Shown here: positions 41,538 through 52,656 of the stretch, one piece after another
How the letters are laid out: each line of letters starts with the position of its first letter
Position numbering within the stretch: position 1 is the stretch's first letter
NCBI GenBank assembly: GCA_948144175.1
Contig: CANXME010000317.1
Location: 1 to 64,000, forward strand
Direction of reading: 5' to 3'
DNA length: 64,000 nt
Origin: Closterium sp. NIES-65
Taxonomy: Eukaryota; Streptophyta; Zygnematophyceae; Desmidiales; Closteriaceae
Notes under the pieces: model-generated
Database searches by the model: none
Told to the model about the DNA's origin: nothing
What the model saw: only the letters and a program-made list of their open reading frames with translations
Program-made: the position numbers and the translations under genes

Positions 41538-42459
41538 AGTTTGAATTTTTTCTATTTACGTCTGATCAAGGTTCGGTAGAAGGGTTCGTTAGATTTTTTT
41601 GTCAGATACATGAAATCTAAGAAATGAAGTAAAACTTTTCAAGGTTTCGGTAGAAAGGTCATTTGCGTAGTGAGTTAAAAAAAATCCTTGCTTTGGACTT
41701 AGATTAATTTACCAAAATCATAACATAAACTTATTTTTTTACAGAAAAGAACAAGTTTATCTTCAAAATAAGTACAGTACAAAAGATATCTATCTATCGA
41801 ATTACTGGTAATAAATCATTCTCTTTTTTTAGGTAGAGAGTCGTTAGGTCCCTTTTCTTTTTTTTTCGTCAGGTATCCTTCGCTTGCTTCGCAAGCTCAC
41901 CGCTGCGCGCCTTCGCAAGCCAAGCTTTTTTTTTGCTCACCCGGAGGCCACGCTTGCTTCGCCATTTTTTGCTCACCTTTCAACAAAACGGCCACGCTTG
42001 CTTTGCAAGCTCACCCACTAGGGCACGCCAACAAAGCAAGTCTGACGAACCGAACCTAAAGATTCGAAGAAGGGGACCTTACTGCACTGCGCGAAAGAAA
42101 CTCGAAGAAAAGCTTGCTTTAAAGCGAAAAACATTATTTTTGTGCGAAACATGCGCAGCTGCTTACTTTAGCTACGCTACCTAAAGACGGAAAGACATGC
42201 ACCCGAAAAGTCAAGTTGCGAATACAATTTGCTTGTAGTTAATAGCAACGAAAAGAATCAAATAACTAACTAAAGTGAAAAAAACTTTATAGTTTTAGAA
42301 ATCAAAATTATCCGAATCTTAAGCTTTTGCTCGGTTATGGCTTTTTTTAATAACATTTTCATTTTCTCTTTCTAAGTCATTCCCATTCTCTTAAAAGATC
42401 CAGACTTTATGTTTAACTAGGCTAAATTTTTTTAATCAAAAAAAAAGGTATCGATAGAT
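41538..42459. promoter_or_regulatory. divergent spacer at the main strand switch
   Basis: This spacer separates the mainly minus-strand block (rpl10 start at 41537) from the plus-strand block (nad9 start at 42460), so outward transcription of both blocks probably starts here. AT-rich sequence flanks a module array at 41875-42050. I see no defined promoter motif; the assignment rests on position only. Confidence 0.4.
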
Positions 42460-44320
42460 ATGGAAACCACATTGTTTTTTAAATCCTTGTTAGCTACGTG
42501 TGACCCGTTGACCTATAAGTATCTAAATCGACGAGTATACGAAGAGGTCAGCTTTGACTAACTCTGACTGGATGCAGTTGCGAAGCACTGCCTGTGGTAA
42601 CGTCCCACGGACTCTTAGATCTTTAAAAGGAGGTGGCAACTCTGGAAATTAGCGCAATGATCTAAGGAAGAAGACTCAGTAAGAATTGTTTTGAATGAGT
42701 GTAAGCGTCAGTAACCGATCAAGAAAGACAGAGACGCGAAGCGTTAGGATACTTTTAGACAGTGCAGCTGTTGAGGCATTGTGGAAGGCTGTAGCTCCTT
42801 CCACTGACGTTATAGCAAAGAACACGAATAAGGCGCGAAGCGTAGGAGCGCGGAAGGCGCCGTGCAAGCTTGCTTTGCAAGCGCAGGATCCGTTCCGCAA
42901 TGGGTGCGCTTTGACGGCTCCTTTAGTCAGGCGCCGTCAGAGCGAGAGCAAGCTTTGCTTGCGAACCAAAAAAGCTTGCTTTGCAAGGCAAGCGAGACAA
43001 ACCTTCAAAGAAAACGAGCGTAAGCGATGGCGGTGTGTAACGCACGGACAAGCAAGCTTCTTCCTTACGCCGAAGGTTCGAACGAAAACGAAGGGCTGCT
43101 CCTTCGCACCTAACTTTCGTGCAGGGCGCCTCCTGGCGTAAAGCTCACTTACTAAATCTTCACTGAAATCTAGTCAGGGAACGGGGAAACTGCCTACGGA
43201 CTCCAACAATGGAAGGCTTGCCAGGCTAATGTCCGTAGTATTCTATGGCGACTTGCTTGGTGAATACGAGGGCAGCAGGATTCTTCAAAAAGCAAAAGCC
43301 CGTCGATAATGGACGCCGACCCGGACCATGTATTATCATGACAAAAAAATACTTTTTATGATAAGTTTGGTGGATATGCCCACTTGGGGACTTAAGATAC
43401 CGTGTAAGTACATTTGTAGTATTTTTACCAAGCTTCGCGCGACAAAGACTATGCAGAAAGGATGTGGGTGCATTTCCGTTAGGAAAGCTTGGCCCCCGTT
43501 GCTTGGAGGTTTCCTTGCAACGGAGACGGCGGTCCGCAGGACCGCCGCCCAAGGAAATCTTAAATCTTGCTGCGCACCTAAAAGTCATAGTGAAAGTAGG
43601 CTAGTTAACGTGTTTATTTTTTCTATTTCTTTGCTTTCTTTTTGAAAGTCATCGGTACGCGCCCTCTCTTCAGTTGCATTGTCACGCCAAACGAAGACAT
43701 GAAATCTTAAGAAGAGCCGTATGATAGGGGACTATCACGTACGGTTCGGAAGCCGAGTCATCGACAGCAATGCGTGTCTTAGGTTAACTTTACCTAAATG
43801 GATACACAGTTTTCACTATTCAAAAAAAGAGGCTACCTTAGTTGTTCATGCAGAATATGTATTTCCATTATTATATTTCTTAAAAAATCATAGTAATGCA
43901 CGTTTTCGAGTTTTAGTTGATGTTTGTGGAGTAGATTATCCTTCGCGAAAACAAAGATTTGAAGTAGTTTATAATTTATTAAGTATTCAGTTTAACTCAC
44001 GTATTCGAGTCAAAACCAGTGTAGATGAAATAACTCCGATGAATTCTGTAGTAGGCATTTTCCCTTCTGCGGGATGGTGGGAACGAGAAGTTTGGGATAT
44101 GTTTGGTGTTTATTTTAGCAACCACCCAGATTTACGTCGTATTTTAACAGATTATGGTTTTGAAGGCCATCCTCTACGAAAAGATTTTCCTCTAAGTGGA
44201 TATTTAGAAGTTCGTTACGATGATTCAGAGAAACGTGTAGTATCGGAACCAATTGAGCTCGCTCAAGAATTTCGATATTTTGACTTTACTAACCCCTGGA
44301 TTCAAAGTTCCAAGGGTTAG
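42460..44320 (+). CDS. nad9: NADH dehydrogenase subunit 9, two exons
   Basis: NAD9 (30-kDa subunit) belongs to the peripheral arm of complex I. Exon 1 is a tiny 38-base piece, 42460-42497 ([12 protein letters not shown] plus two bases). Exon 2, 43789-44320, starts TLPKWIHSF and contains [38 protein letters not shown] and [18 protein letters not shown]. The joined protein is 189 aa, the plant length, and the N-terminus aligns with the family MDNQ...ETLPK pattern. The frame of exon 2 is open into the intron, so a naive start at 43721 would be wrong. Intron ends are GTGTG and AC. Confidence 0.93.
42498..43788 (+). other. group II intron in nad9
   Basis: 1291 bases, canonical 5' GTGTGACCCGTTGACC and 3' AC. 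Domain V at 43714-43747. The segment near 42600-42690 looks like group II domain I. Repeat modules are inserted at 42830-43140 and near 43470-43560. No protein is encoded. Confidence 0.88.
43714..43747 (+). other. group II domain V (nad9 intron)
   Basis: Hairpin GAGCCGTATGATAG-GGGA-CTATCACGTACGGTTC, GNRA loop GGGA and AGC triad. Confidence 0.9.
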
Positions 44321-44768
44321 GTTTGCCATGCTTTAACTTTCGCAAGGTTAAATCTTTCGGTCAATTGACCGAAAGATTTAATTCAATTTCATGAGGCGCG
44401 AAGCGGGGGCGTTGTTCGAAGCTTTATGTTGTCAGAGCGAGCAAGCTTTGCTTGCGCCGGAACCAGGGGGGCGTTAGGGAGCGTGCGAGCTTGCAGTTAC
44501 GGCGCGAAGGACCGTGACGGCTACAAGGACGTCACCGCCCCAGGCGCGGACTCGTTCGAGCCTTACGGAACCGCCCAAGGTTCGTTAGAACGCGAAACAT
44601 TTGAAAAAGCACTTGCGAAACATTCGGTGCGCACCGTTCCTTGGGCGGGAAGCTACAAGCAGTCATTGATGTGTTATTTCGTAAGTAGAAGCCAACAGTG
44701 ATAGCTGATGCACAAGTAAGAATACTTTAACGAGCCTTCATTCTGTTTGAAAAAAAAAGAATCTTGTT
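44321..44768. other. spacer between nad9 and atp1
   Basis: It contains the palindrome at 44348-44381 and then repeat modules (44395-44660). No gene is recognised; the frame 44426-44701 is a repeat translation. Confidence 0.55.
44348..44381. terminator. 34-base perfect palindrome after nad9
   Basis: TTAAATCTTTCGGTCAA followed by its exact complement, 27 bases beyond the nad9 stop. It probably forms a 3' stem-loop stabilising or ending the transcript; this role is inferred from position. Confidence 0.6.
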
Positions 44769-46316
44769 ATGAACAAATTTGCCGGAGCAGAACTTTCGTA
44801 TTTATTAGAACAAAGAATTACAAACTATTATACTAAGTTACAAGTAGACGAGATTGGTCGAGTGGTTTCAGTAGGAGACGGTATTGCACGTGTTTATGGA
44901 TTAAATAAGATTCAAGCCGGAGAAATGGTAGAATTTTCCAATGGTGTCAAAGGTATGGCTTTGAATTTAGAAAATGAAAATGTAGGTATTGTTGTTTTTG
45001 GTAGTGACACAGCTATTAAAGAAGGAGATATTGTCAAACGCACTGGTTCTATTGTGGATGTTCCTGTAGGTCACCAGATGTTAGGTCGTGTAGTTGATGC
45101 ATTAGGAGCTCCTATTGATGGTAAGGCGGGAAGCGATTCAGCTACGAACGAGCGAAGACGTGTTGAAGTGAAAGCTCCTGGTATCATCTCACGTAAATCT
45201 GTGCATGAACCAATGCAGACTGGCTTAAAGGCTGTAGATAGTTTAGTGCCTATTGGTCGTGGTCAACGTGAACTTATTATAGGAGATAGACAAACAGGAA
45301 AAACAGCCATAGCTATTGATACTATCTTGAATCAAAAACAAATCAATGCTGCGTCTCGTTCTGATAGTGAAAAATTGTATTGTGTATATGTAGCTATTGG
45401 TCAGAAACGTTCTACAGTGGCACAATTAGTGAAAATTTTATCAGAAGCAGGTGCTTTGGAATACTCTATAATTGTAGCTGCTACGGCATCGGACCCGGCT
45501 CCTTTACAATTTTTGGCGCCGTACTCGGGTTGTGCTATGGGAGAATTTTTTCGAGACAATGGTATGCATGCACTTATCATATATGATGATCTAAGTAAAC
45601 AATCCGTAGCTTATCGTCAAATGTCCTTGCTTTTACGTCGTCCTCCTGGTCGGGAAGCTTTTCCTGGAGATGTTTTTTATTTACATTCTCGCTTATTGGA
45701 AAGAGCTGCTAAAATGTCAGATGACACAGGTGCTGGTAGTTTAACAGCTTTACCTGTAATTGAAACACAAGCAGGAGATGTTTCAGCTTATATTCCAACT
45801 AACGTTATTTCTATTACAGATGGACAGATTTTCTTAGAAACTGAATTATTTTATCGTGGAATTCGACCAGCTATTAACGTAGGATTATCTGTTAGTCGTG
45901 TTGGTTCTGCTGCACAATTGAAAGCTATGAAGCAAGTTTGTGGTAGCTTGAAATTGGAATTGGCGCAGTATCGCGAAGTGGCAGCTTTCGCTCAATTTGG
46001 ATCAGATTTGGACGCAGCTACTCAATATTTGTTAAACCGTGGTGCTAGACTAACTGAGGTTTTAAAACAACCACAATATACCCCAATTCCTATCGAAAAA
46101 CAAATTGTGGTGATTTACGCTGCAGTGAAGGGTTATTTAGACCAGATCCCTATATCAAGTATTAGTCAATATGAGCAAGAATTACTCAAATCAATAGATC
46201 CGAGCATTCTGTCAACTATTGTGCAAGAGAAAATTTTAAGTGAACAAATTAATAGTCAACTTGCTGATTTCTGTAAAAAATTTACGCAGACTTTCAACTC
46301 AACCCATTTAGTTTAA
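44769..46316 (+). CDS. atp1: ATP synthase F1 subunit alpha
   Basis: The alpha subunit alternates with beta in the F1 head. The protein is 515 aa, usual for plants. The P-loop GDRQTGKT is at residues 172-179, preceded by [21 protein letters not shown]. The signature [17 protein letters not shown] (with the arginine finger) is present. A short variable stretch SDSATNERR around residues 122-130 precedes VEVKAPGI and fits normal family variation. The frame is clean and intron-free. Confidence 0.98.
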   Translation: MNKFAGAELSYLLEQRITNYYTKLQVDEIGRVVSVGDGIARVYGLNKIQAGEMVEFSNGVKGMALNLENENVGIVVFGSDTAIKEGDIVKRTGSIVDVPVGHQMLGRVVDALGAPIDGKAGSDSATNERRRVEVKAPGIISRKSVHEPMQTGLKAVDSLVPIGRGQRELIIGDRQTGKTAIAIDTILNQKQINAASRSDSEKLYCVYVAIGQKRSTVAQLVKILSEAGALEYSIIVAATASDPAPLQFLAPYSGCAMGEFFRDNGMHALIIYDDLSKQSVAYRQMSLLLRRPPGREAFPGDVFYLHSRLLERAAKMSDDTGAGSLTALPVIETQAGDVSAYIPTNVISITDGQIFLETELFYRGIRPAINVGLSVSRVGSAAQLKAMKQVCGSLKLELAQYREVAAFAQFGSDLDAATQYLLNRGARLTEVLKQPQYTPIPIEKQIVVIYAAVKGYLDQIPISSISQYEQELLKSIDPSILSTIVQEKILSEQINSQLADFCKKFTQTFNSTHLV

Positions 46317-46343
46317 AAGAAAAATGTAAGCCGTCAGGGCGAG

Positions 46344-46373
46344 AGAACGTACTTCTAGCTAGAAGTACGTTCT
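46344..46373 (+). terminator. 30-base palindrome plus T-run after atp1
   Basis: AGAACGTACTTCTAG and its exact complement, followed by TTTTATTTT, 27 bases after the atp1 stop. The form of a stem-loop with T-tail suggests a 3' end signal. Confidence 0.65.
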
Positions 46374-46407
46374 TTTTATTTTGAAAGGCGCGAAGCGCAA
46401 AGCTATT

Positions 46408-46480
46408 CAGGAGAAAAGGGATTCGAACCCTTAACCTTTGGTTTTGGAGACCACTGTTCTACCGTTGAAACTATTCTCCT
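46408..46480 (-). tRNA. trnW: trnW(cca)
   Basis: Acceptor AGGAGAA/TTCTCCT, anticodon loop CTCCAAA (anticodon CCA), T arm AAGGG-TTCGAAT-CCCTT, discriminator G. It is on the minus strand inside a plus-strand gene block. Confidence 0.93.
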
Positions 46481-47503
46481 AAAAGAAAAAAAACTTAGAG
46501 TAAGGCGCCTTCGGTATGAGCGTAAGCTTGGCAAACCCGACTTCGGTGCGAGCGCTTGCTTTGCAACCCCGCCGAAAATCTAAGGTTCTTGAGTAGCTTG
46601 CGTAGCAAGCGAATCCCCGAGCTTGCCTATTCAGTTACTGCGTGCCTTCCTCGCCTTCGGTGCGATCGCTTGCTTCCTTTGGCAAGGCACCTTTATGAGC
46701 TGGGAAGGATCGCAAGGTTTGCTATTCGACCCTTAGAGCAAAGCTTGCTTGGGAAGGCGCGTCTTGACGAACCGTAACAGAGCTTGCTTGTGGCTTGCGA
46801 AGCTCATATCTTTCGCTTGCTTTGCAAGCAAGCTCCTTCAGTTGCAGGGAACCTACAAGCAAAGCACAGGAAACCTTGCGTTCGGGCCTTCCGGGCTTGC
46901 TACGCAACCCCTCGCTCTGACGGTGCGTTATGCACTCGTTAGAACAAGCAAAACTTGCTCGTTCTAGCAAACCAGGCGTGCCGCTTCCGCTCGCACGCTC
47001 CCGGCGTTAGAGCAGCGCTTTGCTTTTGCCTGCGATTTCTGCGGGGAGGCGAAAGCGCATGCATCGCGCAAGCTCCTTTCTTCGAAACGTTTTATTCAGA
47101 AACCAATTAGTGCGAGCTAACTTTTTAGTTTGTGTCGGCGTATAGGGCGCTCAAACATGCGAAGAAAACAACGAATTTTCTTCGGGGCATAATAAATGCG
47201 TAGATAATAACTTGCAAGGGAAGCTTCCCTTGCAAGTTATTCGAACCTTTCTTCGAAACGTTTTATTCGAGGTTCGTTTAGAAGAAGCATACCCGAAAAA
47301 AAAGATGCCAAGCACTTGCATTCTCATTGTGCAAAAGATTCGATACTTTATTTTTATTGAAGAACGACGATTCCCCTTCGGTTGCTAAACTTTGCTTGCT
47401 TTCCTAAAAAAAGGTTCGGCGCTTCGCGCCTTTAGGGAAAGCTTTTTAGAACAAGCGGGGGAAAAGTTAATGGTTTGGACTCTCAAAAAAAAGTAATATA
47501 AGC
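46481..47503. repeat. repeat-rich spacer before nad3
   Basis: Modules lie at 46500-47110 and 47370-47460. The 36-base palindrome at 47207-47242 is listed separately. No gene is recognised. Confidence 0.6.
47207..47242. repeat. 36-base perfect palindrome
   Basis: AATAACTTGCAAGGGAAG followed by its exact complement, with no loop. Cruciform-capable. Confidence 0.95.
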
Positions 47504-50450
47504 ATGGAATTTGCTCCCATTTCAGTTTATTTAGTTATAAGTTTAATACTTTCTTTAATTTTAGTTGGCGTGTCTTATCTATTTTCATCATCATCCAATC
47601 TGGCTTATCCTGAGAAATTATCAGCTTATGAATGTGGCTTTGACCCTTTTGATGATGCTAGAAGTCGATTTGACATACGTTTTTATCTTGTATCCATTTT
47701 ATTTATTATATTCGGGGCGACCGTAAGTTTCCAAGTGAAATGAGGCTCCTTGTAGCTGCAAGCAAATCGAAGACGACTCTCCTTCGACGATTTGTTTAAC
47801 CTAAGTGTATTCACATAAGATTACAAAATCGTTATTTTGATAATTGACCAATCTTTGTGGTCAATGAAATCAATAGAAGGGGCTTTAGCACTGTCGTACC
47901 TTTGATCTTTTCTAGGCATACAGAAGCAGTTGAACAGGTTAATTGTGAAGGCTAGGTTTCAGGTGGCGGATAAATAAACCGAACGCAGCACCTTTTTCTG
48001 CGCTTCGCGCCTATGGAATACCCGCAGGCACGAAGTGTTGTGCGAGCGTAAGCGAAGTAGGACAGGTGTCCGCAGTTAAAGAAAGAATGTCCGCAGTTAA
48101 AGAAAGAATGTCCGCAGCTGCTCTCCTTCGCACATGCAAACATTACTCCACTCCTTTCGGGGCATGTTATGTAACCGCGCGCAGTAACTGCAAGCTCGCA
48201 CGCTCCCTAACGCACCGCTTGGTTTGCTTGCTTATTTCTACGAGACCTTCTCCGAAAGCGAGCCGGTCGGAAGGAGCGGCTAAACGTCAGAATTTTGCTT
48301 GTGAACCTTTCATACATAACATAGTTGAATGCCTTTGCCCCGAGTTTGCAATCGTGCCCTACGTTGCGAGCGCAAGCGAAGCATCCCCTGCAAGGAACTT
48401 GCTTTCGCGTCCCCTTGGGTGCAAGCCTGCTTTGCAAGCGTAGTCGACGGAGACTTGATAGTTTCATAGACAACACGGACCAATCAGCGGATCTGCAGAC
48501 ACCTTCATGTGCTAAAGTAAAATTAGGCGCACCTAACGTTTTCGCGCTCTTCGAGAGTACTAACTATCTGCGGTTAGCGCTTTGAGAATATGCGTTTCAT
48601 ACTAAAGTTGCTTTAATCGAATAAAAGCAGCGAAAGGCTTGGGTAGAACTAGTCAGGACCACACTTCGAAAGGAACATCGATGAAGACTGGAAGCACAGC
48701 TGCTTATGCATATGAGCTTAAACAAAGCAAATAAGAACACTTGGTAAAACCGGTGAACCACTTGTCTGAATTCAAATTATTTATCTTGGACTTTCCAAAG
48801 GAAAGTGCTTTCTCGCTACGCGATGACTTGAAAGGGCTTTTTTTCGCAAGAAAGGAAGGCGCGCAGCGGTGAAAAAAAAAGGCTTTGCTTGTGAAGGCGC
48901 GCAGCGGTGAGCTTGCGAAGCAAGCGAAGGAAGCACTTTTTTGAATGCTGTGCAAGGGGACAGAGGGCTCGTATTACCTGCTTACTCAAAAGATGCCTTG
49001 CAAAAGGAAAGCGCTGAGAATAGGTCAGCAGAAGGGAAGGAGCCTAGATTGATGGAAGTTAGTTCGGAATCGCATCGATTATTCAGTCGCTAGTTTGCTT
49101 GTAGGCGGCGCAGTTTCATGCGCTGAGCGTAAGCTGCTTCGGAAGAAGGCCAGGTATCATCTAAGGCGCGAAGCGTCGAAGATATGCTTGTGAATCCACT
49201 TGATCAAAAAAAAGATCACGTTGAAAACTCTGACGAGCCTTCAGTTGTCGGCGATAACGAATCCCATCAAGACTTCAAGTAGGCTGAAAGCCGTGACCAT
49301 CTTTTTTTTTATTGAATACCTAAGCGGTTTGTCTGGGCAAAAGATGTAGCATATACAAGAGATACTTTAGTTAAAGCTTTAGTTTGGAATTTTTTTGAAT
49401 GCCAACTATCCAATTTCCATGCTTTCTTTGCACTGTTTTTTTTGAACCTTTCACGTCGCTTTATGCGAAGTGGATCTAAAAACGCTAAAAGAATCTAGTA
49501 ACTAGAAAAATCAATAGTTGATCTTTATGCTTTAATTGAAGCAAGATAACGCTAATTTTTCAAATAAACGAGAAAATTGCTAATTGGAGTGCTTTCAATG
49601 TTTTTCTAAAGTTAAAGCGGTAAGATAAAAAGTGGTAGTCTTTGTCACACTGCACCTTCTTAGTTGTAGAACAATTTCAATAATCTAAAGAGAGATGTAT
49701 TTAGAAAACTTGAGTTGGAGAGCCGTGTGATGGGTGACTATCTAGCACGGTTCGGAGAGGACTTCAGTACACGAAGAACCAAATGATGAATGTTTTCTTT
49801 CGCTTCCAAAAAGCTTCGCACATGTTTAGTTCTTTTATAACTTTATGCAAAGAAAAACGTTTGCAAAGCACCTTTCCCGACGTCCTAGCGGACCCTTTTC
49901 AAAACACAAAAGCTTCGTTCTAGCGGTGCTCCGCACCGCTAGGATGCTTCCTTAGAATGTGCGCCTTTGCTTGCTATGCTTGTAGCTTTTTCTTTCGCTT
50001 TCCCTAAGGCCGTCCTAACGGAAAAAAGGTTTGTAGGGCAACCTAACCTTCGGTGCCGGTTGCGAAAGAAGTAAGAACCTACAAGTAACGGCTTGAGTTT
50101 GCATGCACGCAAGTGAAATGGTATGCTTAGTTAGAATAGCACCGAAGCTCACACGCTCCGCGCCATGGGCAAAACTAGGGGAAAGAGGCGCAGCACTTTG
50201 CTTGGATCCGTAGCACGAAACAAAGCAACAAAGTGCTGCGCTTCGCGCCTTTATAAAAAAACAAGATTTTTTTTTGGTTCATTCAAGTACAGTTTTTACT
50301 CTATATTTAGAAGTGACCTTCCTTTTCCCTTGGGCAGTTTCTTTAAATAAAATTGGACTTTTTGGGTTTTGGTCTATGATGGTGTTTTTATTCATTTTAA
50401 CCATTGGTTTTATATACGAATGGAAAAAAGGTGCTCTAGACTGGGAATAA
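47504..50450 (+). CDS. nad3: NADH dehydrogenase subunit 3, two exons
   Basis: ND3 carries the flexible loop near the quinone site of complex I. Exon 1 is 47504-47714 ([15 protein letters not shown] to SILFIIF plus one base) and includes [20 protein letters not shown] with the conserved Cys. Exon 2, 50305-50450, reads [18 protein letters not shown], then the end [11 protein letters not shown]. Joined length is 118 aa, exactly the plant size, and FDLEVTF at the joint is invariant. Reading on past the splice site would give a false stop at 47743 (GATVSFQVK). Confidence 0.95.
47715..50304 (+). other. group II intron in nad3
   Basis: 2590 bases, 5' GGGCGACCGTAAG, 3' CTCTAT. Domain V at 49720-49753. 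GAAGAACCAA just after domain V can pair with TTGGTTC next to the 3' end, so domain VI would enclose some 470 bases of repeat-bearing sequence. A tandem 21-base unit containing GTCCGCAGTTAAAGAAAG lies at about 48068-48118. No protein is encoded. Confidence 0.87.
49720..49753 (+). other. group II domain V (nad3 intron)
   Basis: Hairpin GAGCCGTGTGATGG-GTGA-CTATCTAGCACGGTTC, GNRA loop and AGC triad. It is very close to the cox2 intron 2 copy. Confidence 0.92.
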
Positions 50451-52177
50451 GAATCCTGCGGAATGTTTCGCTTGCATAATAATCTTTCTCGCTTTTCTAC
50501 GAGGTATCGAGACTTGCTCGGGTATTTTCTTGGTAGGCAAGCCAAATTCTTACGTTACGCAATCTTACGGACCTAGAAGAGGATACCACCACCACGGTCC
50601 GTTAGGACACCGCTTGCTACGCAAGCGAAACAGAGACCTACGAACACCTTCAAGCGCTTCGGACCTTCAACTACCCGAAGTAGCATGTACTTATGGTTAA
50701 CTATGAGATTATCCTAATAGCAAAATGCCTTTGGTAGATACTTTGAGAGGTATTTTTGACAAAAACGCTTGGCTTTATTTCAAATAGCTAGCAAAAAAGA
50801 GTTCTTTTGGTGGAAGTAGGCCCAAAGGGCCTACGTTGTAAACTTTACCGCATAAAATTTGTTAGATTATTCTTTGGTTGGCTTGGCCCCCATAGATTAA
50901 TGCTTCGCATCTTTTCTTTCGCAAGCGACATGCAAACGTTTGCGGTGCTGTATGTGTGTTCACTTGCAAAGCGAGTGCTTCGCACCACATAATCATGTCG
51001 CAAGCTCGGACTCTTTCGCTTGTATTATGCTTGCATGATTATGCCGTGCGAAATTAGTTAAGATTCTGAGCACCTTAATGAATGAATGTTTAATGCAAGC
51101 TCAATGCTTCGCATCTTTCGCACCATAAGTTTGGCGCTGGCTATATCTTGCTATTCTGCGAACCGCATAATAATGCAAATGCTTTTTCTGCGAAAATGTT
51201 TCGTGCTGCCTTTGTATTTGGCTAACTTTAAAGCTTTTGCCTTTCTCTCAACGGGACTTGCTTGCTCATAGAAAAAAAAAATCTTTCGCGCGCTCTTGTA
51301 CTGTGCACGCAAGCCCATTTTTCTATGTTTCATGCGGAATGCATGCACGCAAGCTTATTTTTCGCACGTGGTTTATGTGTCGCTTTAAGGCAAGCTCATT
51401 CTACCTATTATTTGTTTTGCGCGGAGCATGCGAGCTTGCGTCTCCAAAGGTTCGAAGAAGGCTTCCGCTCCTGGCACGAATAGGGCGCGAAGCGCGAGCT
51501 TACGCCCGTACGCACCCCTCCCAGAAAGTTTCCTTGCGACGGATAAAAGCAAGCTCCTTTCTTCGGGGCATAATAAAACGCGCATGCACATTATAGAAGA
51601 CAGGCTCTTTCAAGAGTCGCACGCTCCGCGAGTTAGATCTTTTGAAAGAGCCTATTATGTTATGCGCCACACGGTAGGGAAAAGCGCAGTAACATGCAAG
51701 CTTCCGTCGCAAGTTCTTCGAACCTTTCGAAGATAAGATAGGTTCTAGCTTGGCTTGTTTGAATGAAAAAAAAATAGGCTGATTCTAGTCTCTGCGGGGT
51801 TGCTTCCCATCCGCGCATTGTAGCCGGTACCTAGCGCGGTCTCTCTGCAAGCGATCGTCTCCGTTAAGAAAGCAAGCAAAGCTTGCGAAGGAGCCTAAAA
51901 AACGCACCCAATACTATCGCGCAGCGAGAGCACGTGCTTTCGTGCGCAGCAATGCAATTGTTTTTGCATGCTCGCTTCGCATGCGAAGCATTGAGCACAT
52001 AATATAATAATGCCAGCGATTTCTGCGAAACCAGCAGACATCTTTTCTTCGGACAATTTTCATTCAATTCGGATAAAAATAAAAACAACAAAACTCCGAC
52101 TGCGCGAACCTTTTTTTTAGTGTATTATATCTTGAGTCTACATCAAAAATGAACAATAAATGCTTTGAAAATAATTT
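50451..52177. repeat. 1.7 kb spacer, repeats, no gene seen
   Basis: Scattered modules between 50560 and 52000, many GCATGC-type words, and a hairpin AGGCTCTTTCAA/TTGAAAGAGCCT around 51602-51654. No protein or RNA gene is recognised. Confidence 0.55.
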
Positions 52178-52249
52178 GGGTAATTAGCTCAGTGGTAGAG
52201 TACCTCGTTTACACCGAGAGAGTCAGCGGTTCGAATCCGTTATTACCCA
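52178..52249 (+). tRNA. trnV: trnV(uac)
   Basis: Acceptor GGGTAAT/ATTACCC, D arm GCTC/GAGT, anticodon arm CTCG-TTTACAC-CGAG (anticodon TAC), T arm GCGG-TTCGAAT-CCGT, discriminator A. 72 bases. Confidence 0.93.
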
Positions 52250-52582
52250 TATCCCTTGGCAACCTTTGCTTGCTCGGGTATTTTCTTGCTAGGCAAGCAA
52301 AATTATGACGAGACGTTAGCTTTCCAAAGCAAGCTTTAGGAATGCCTCTTTATGGGGCGCCTTCGGCGCACCTTTATAAAAAGCTAGTGCGTTACGCACC
52401 TTGTAGGCCTACAAGGTGCGTAACGCACAGAAATGTTAAGAGAAGTTTAAGTGTTCCAATTTCGCTTCGCACTTTATCGCTTCGCGCCTAGACTGAGAGT
52501 TTTCACTTGCTTTCGGAAAGCTCTGGTGAAAAGATAGTTCAGTTAACTACGCTCACACTTTACTAATAGAAAGCAAGGCAAC
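52250..52582. other. spacer with a 42-base palindrome between trnV and trnD
   Basis: Repeat modules and the palindrome at 52387-52428. No gene. Confidence 0.6.
52387..52428. repeat. 42-base perfect palindrome
   Basis: Left half starts GTGCGTTACGCACCTTG and the right half is its exact complement; the centre is GGCC. Each arm also contains the smaller palindrome GTGCGTTACGCAC. Confidence 0.95.
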
Positions 52583-52656
52583 GGGGAAGTAGCTTAGTTG
52601 GTTAAAGCGCCAGCCTGTCACGCTGGAGATCACGGGTTCAAGTCCCGCCTTTCTCG
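52583..52656 (+). tRNA. trnD: trnD(guc)
   Basis: Anticodon arm CCAGC-CTGTCAC-GCTGG with anticodon GTC, D arm GCTT/AAGC, T arm CGGG-TTCAAGT-CCCG, acceptor GGGGAAG/CTTTCTC with two G-T pairs, discriminator G. Confidence 0.93.

Noticed and set aside
43226..43588. 120-codon minus-strand frame inside the nad9 intron
   Set aside because: It lies antisense to group II intron structure and repeats and resembles no protein.
44426..44701. 91-codon frame between nad9 and atp1
   Set aside because: Begins in a CAGAGCGAGCAAGC module and is repeat-derived.
47504..47743. nad3 as a 79-aa truncated gene
   Set aside because: The last nine codons are intron sequence. The missing C-terminus is found at 50305-50450 after a domain V, giving a normal 118-aa protein.
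50165..50350. 61-codon frame overlapping nad3 exon 2
   Set aside because: A shadow frame of the true exon, in the wrong phase.
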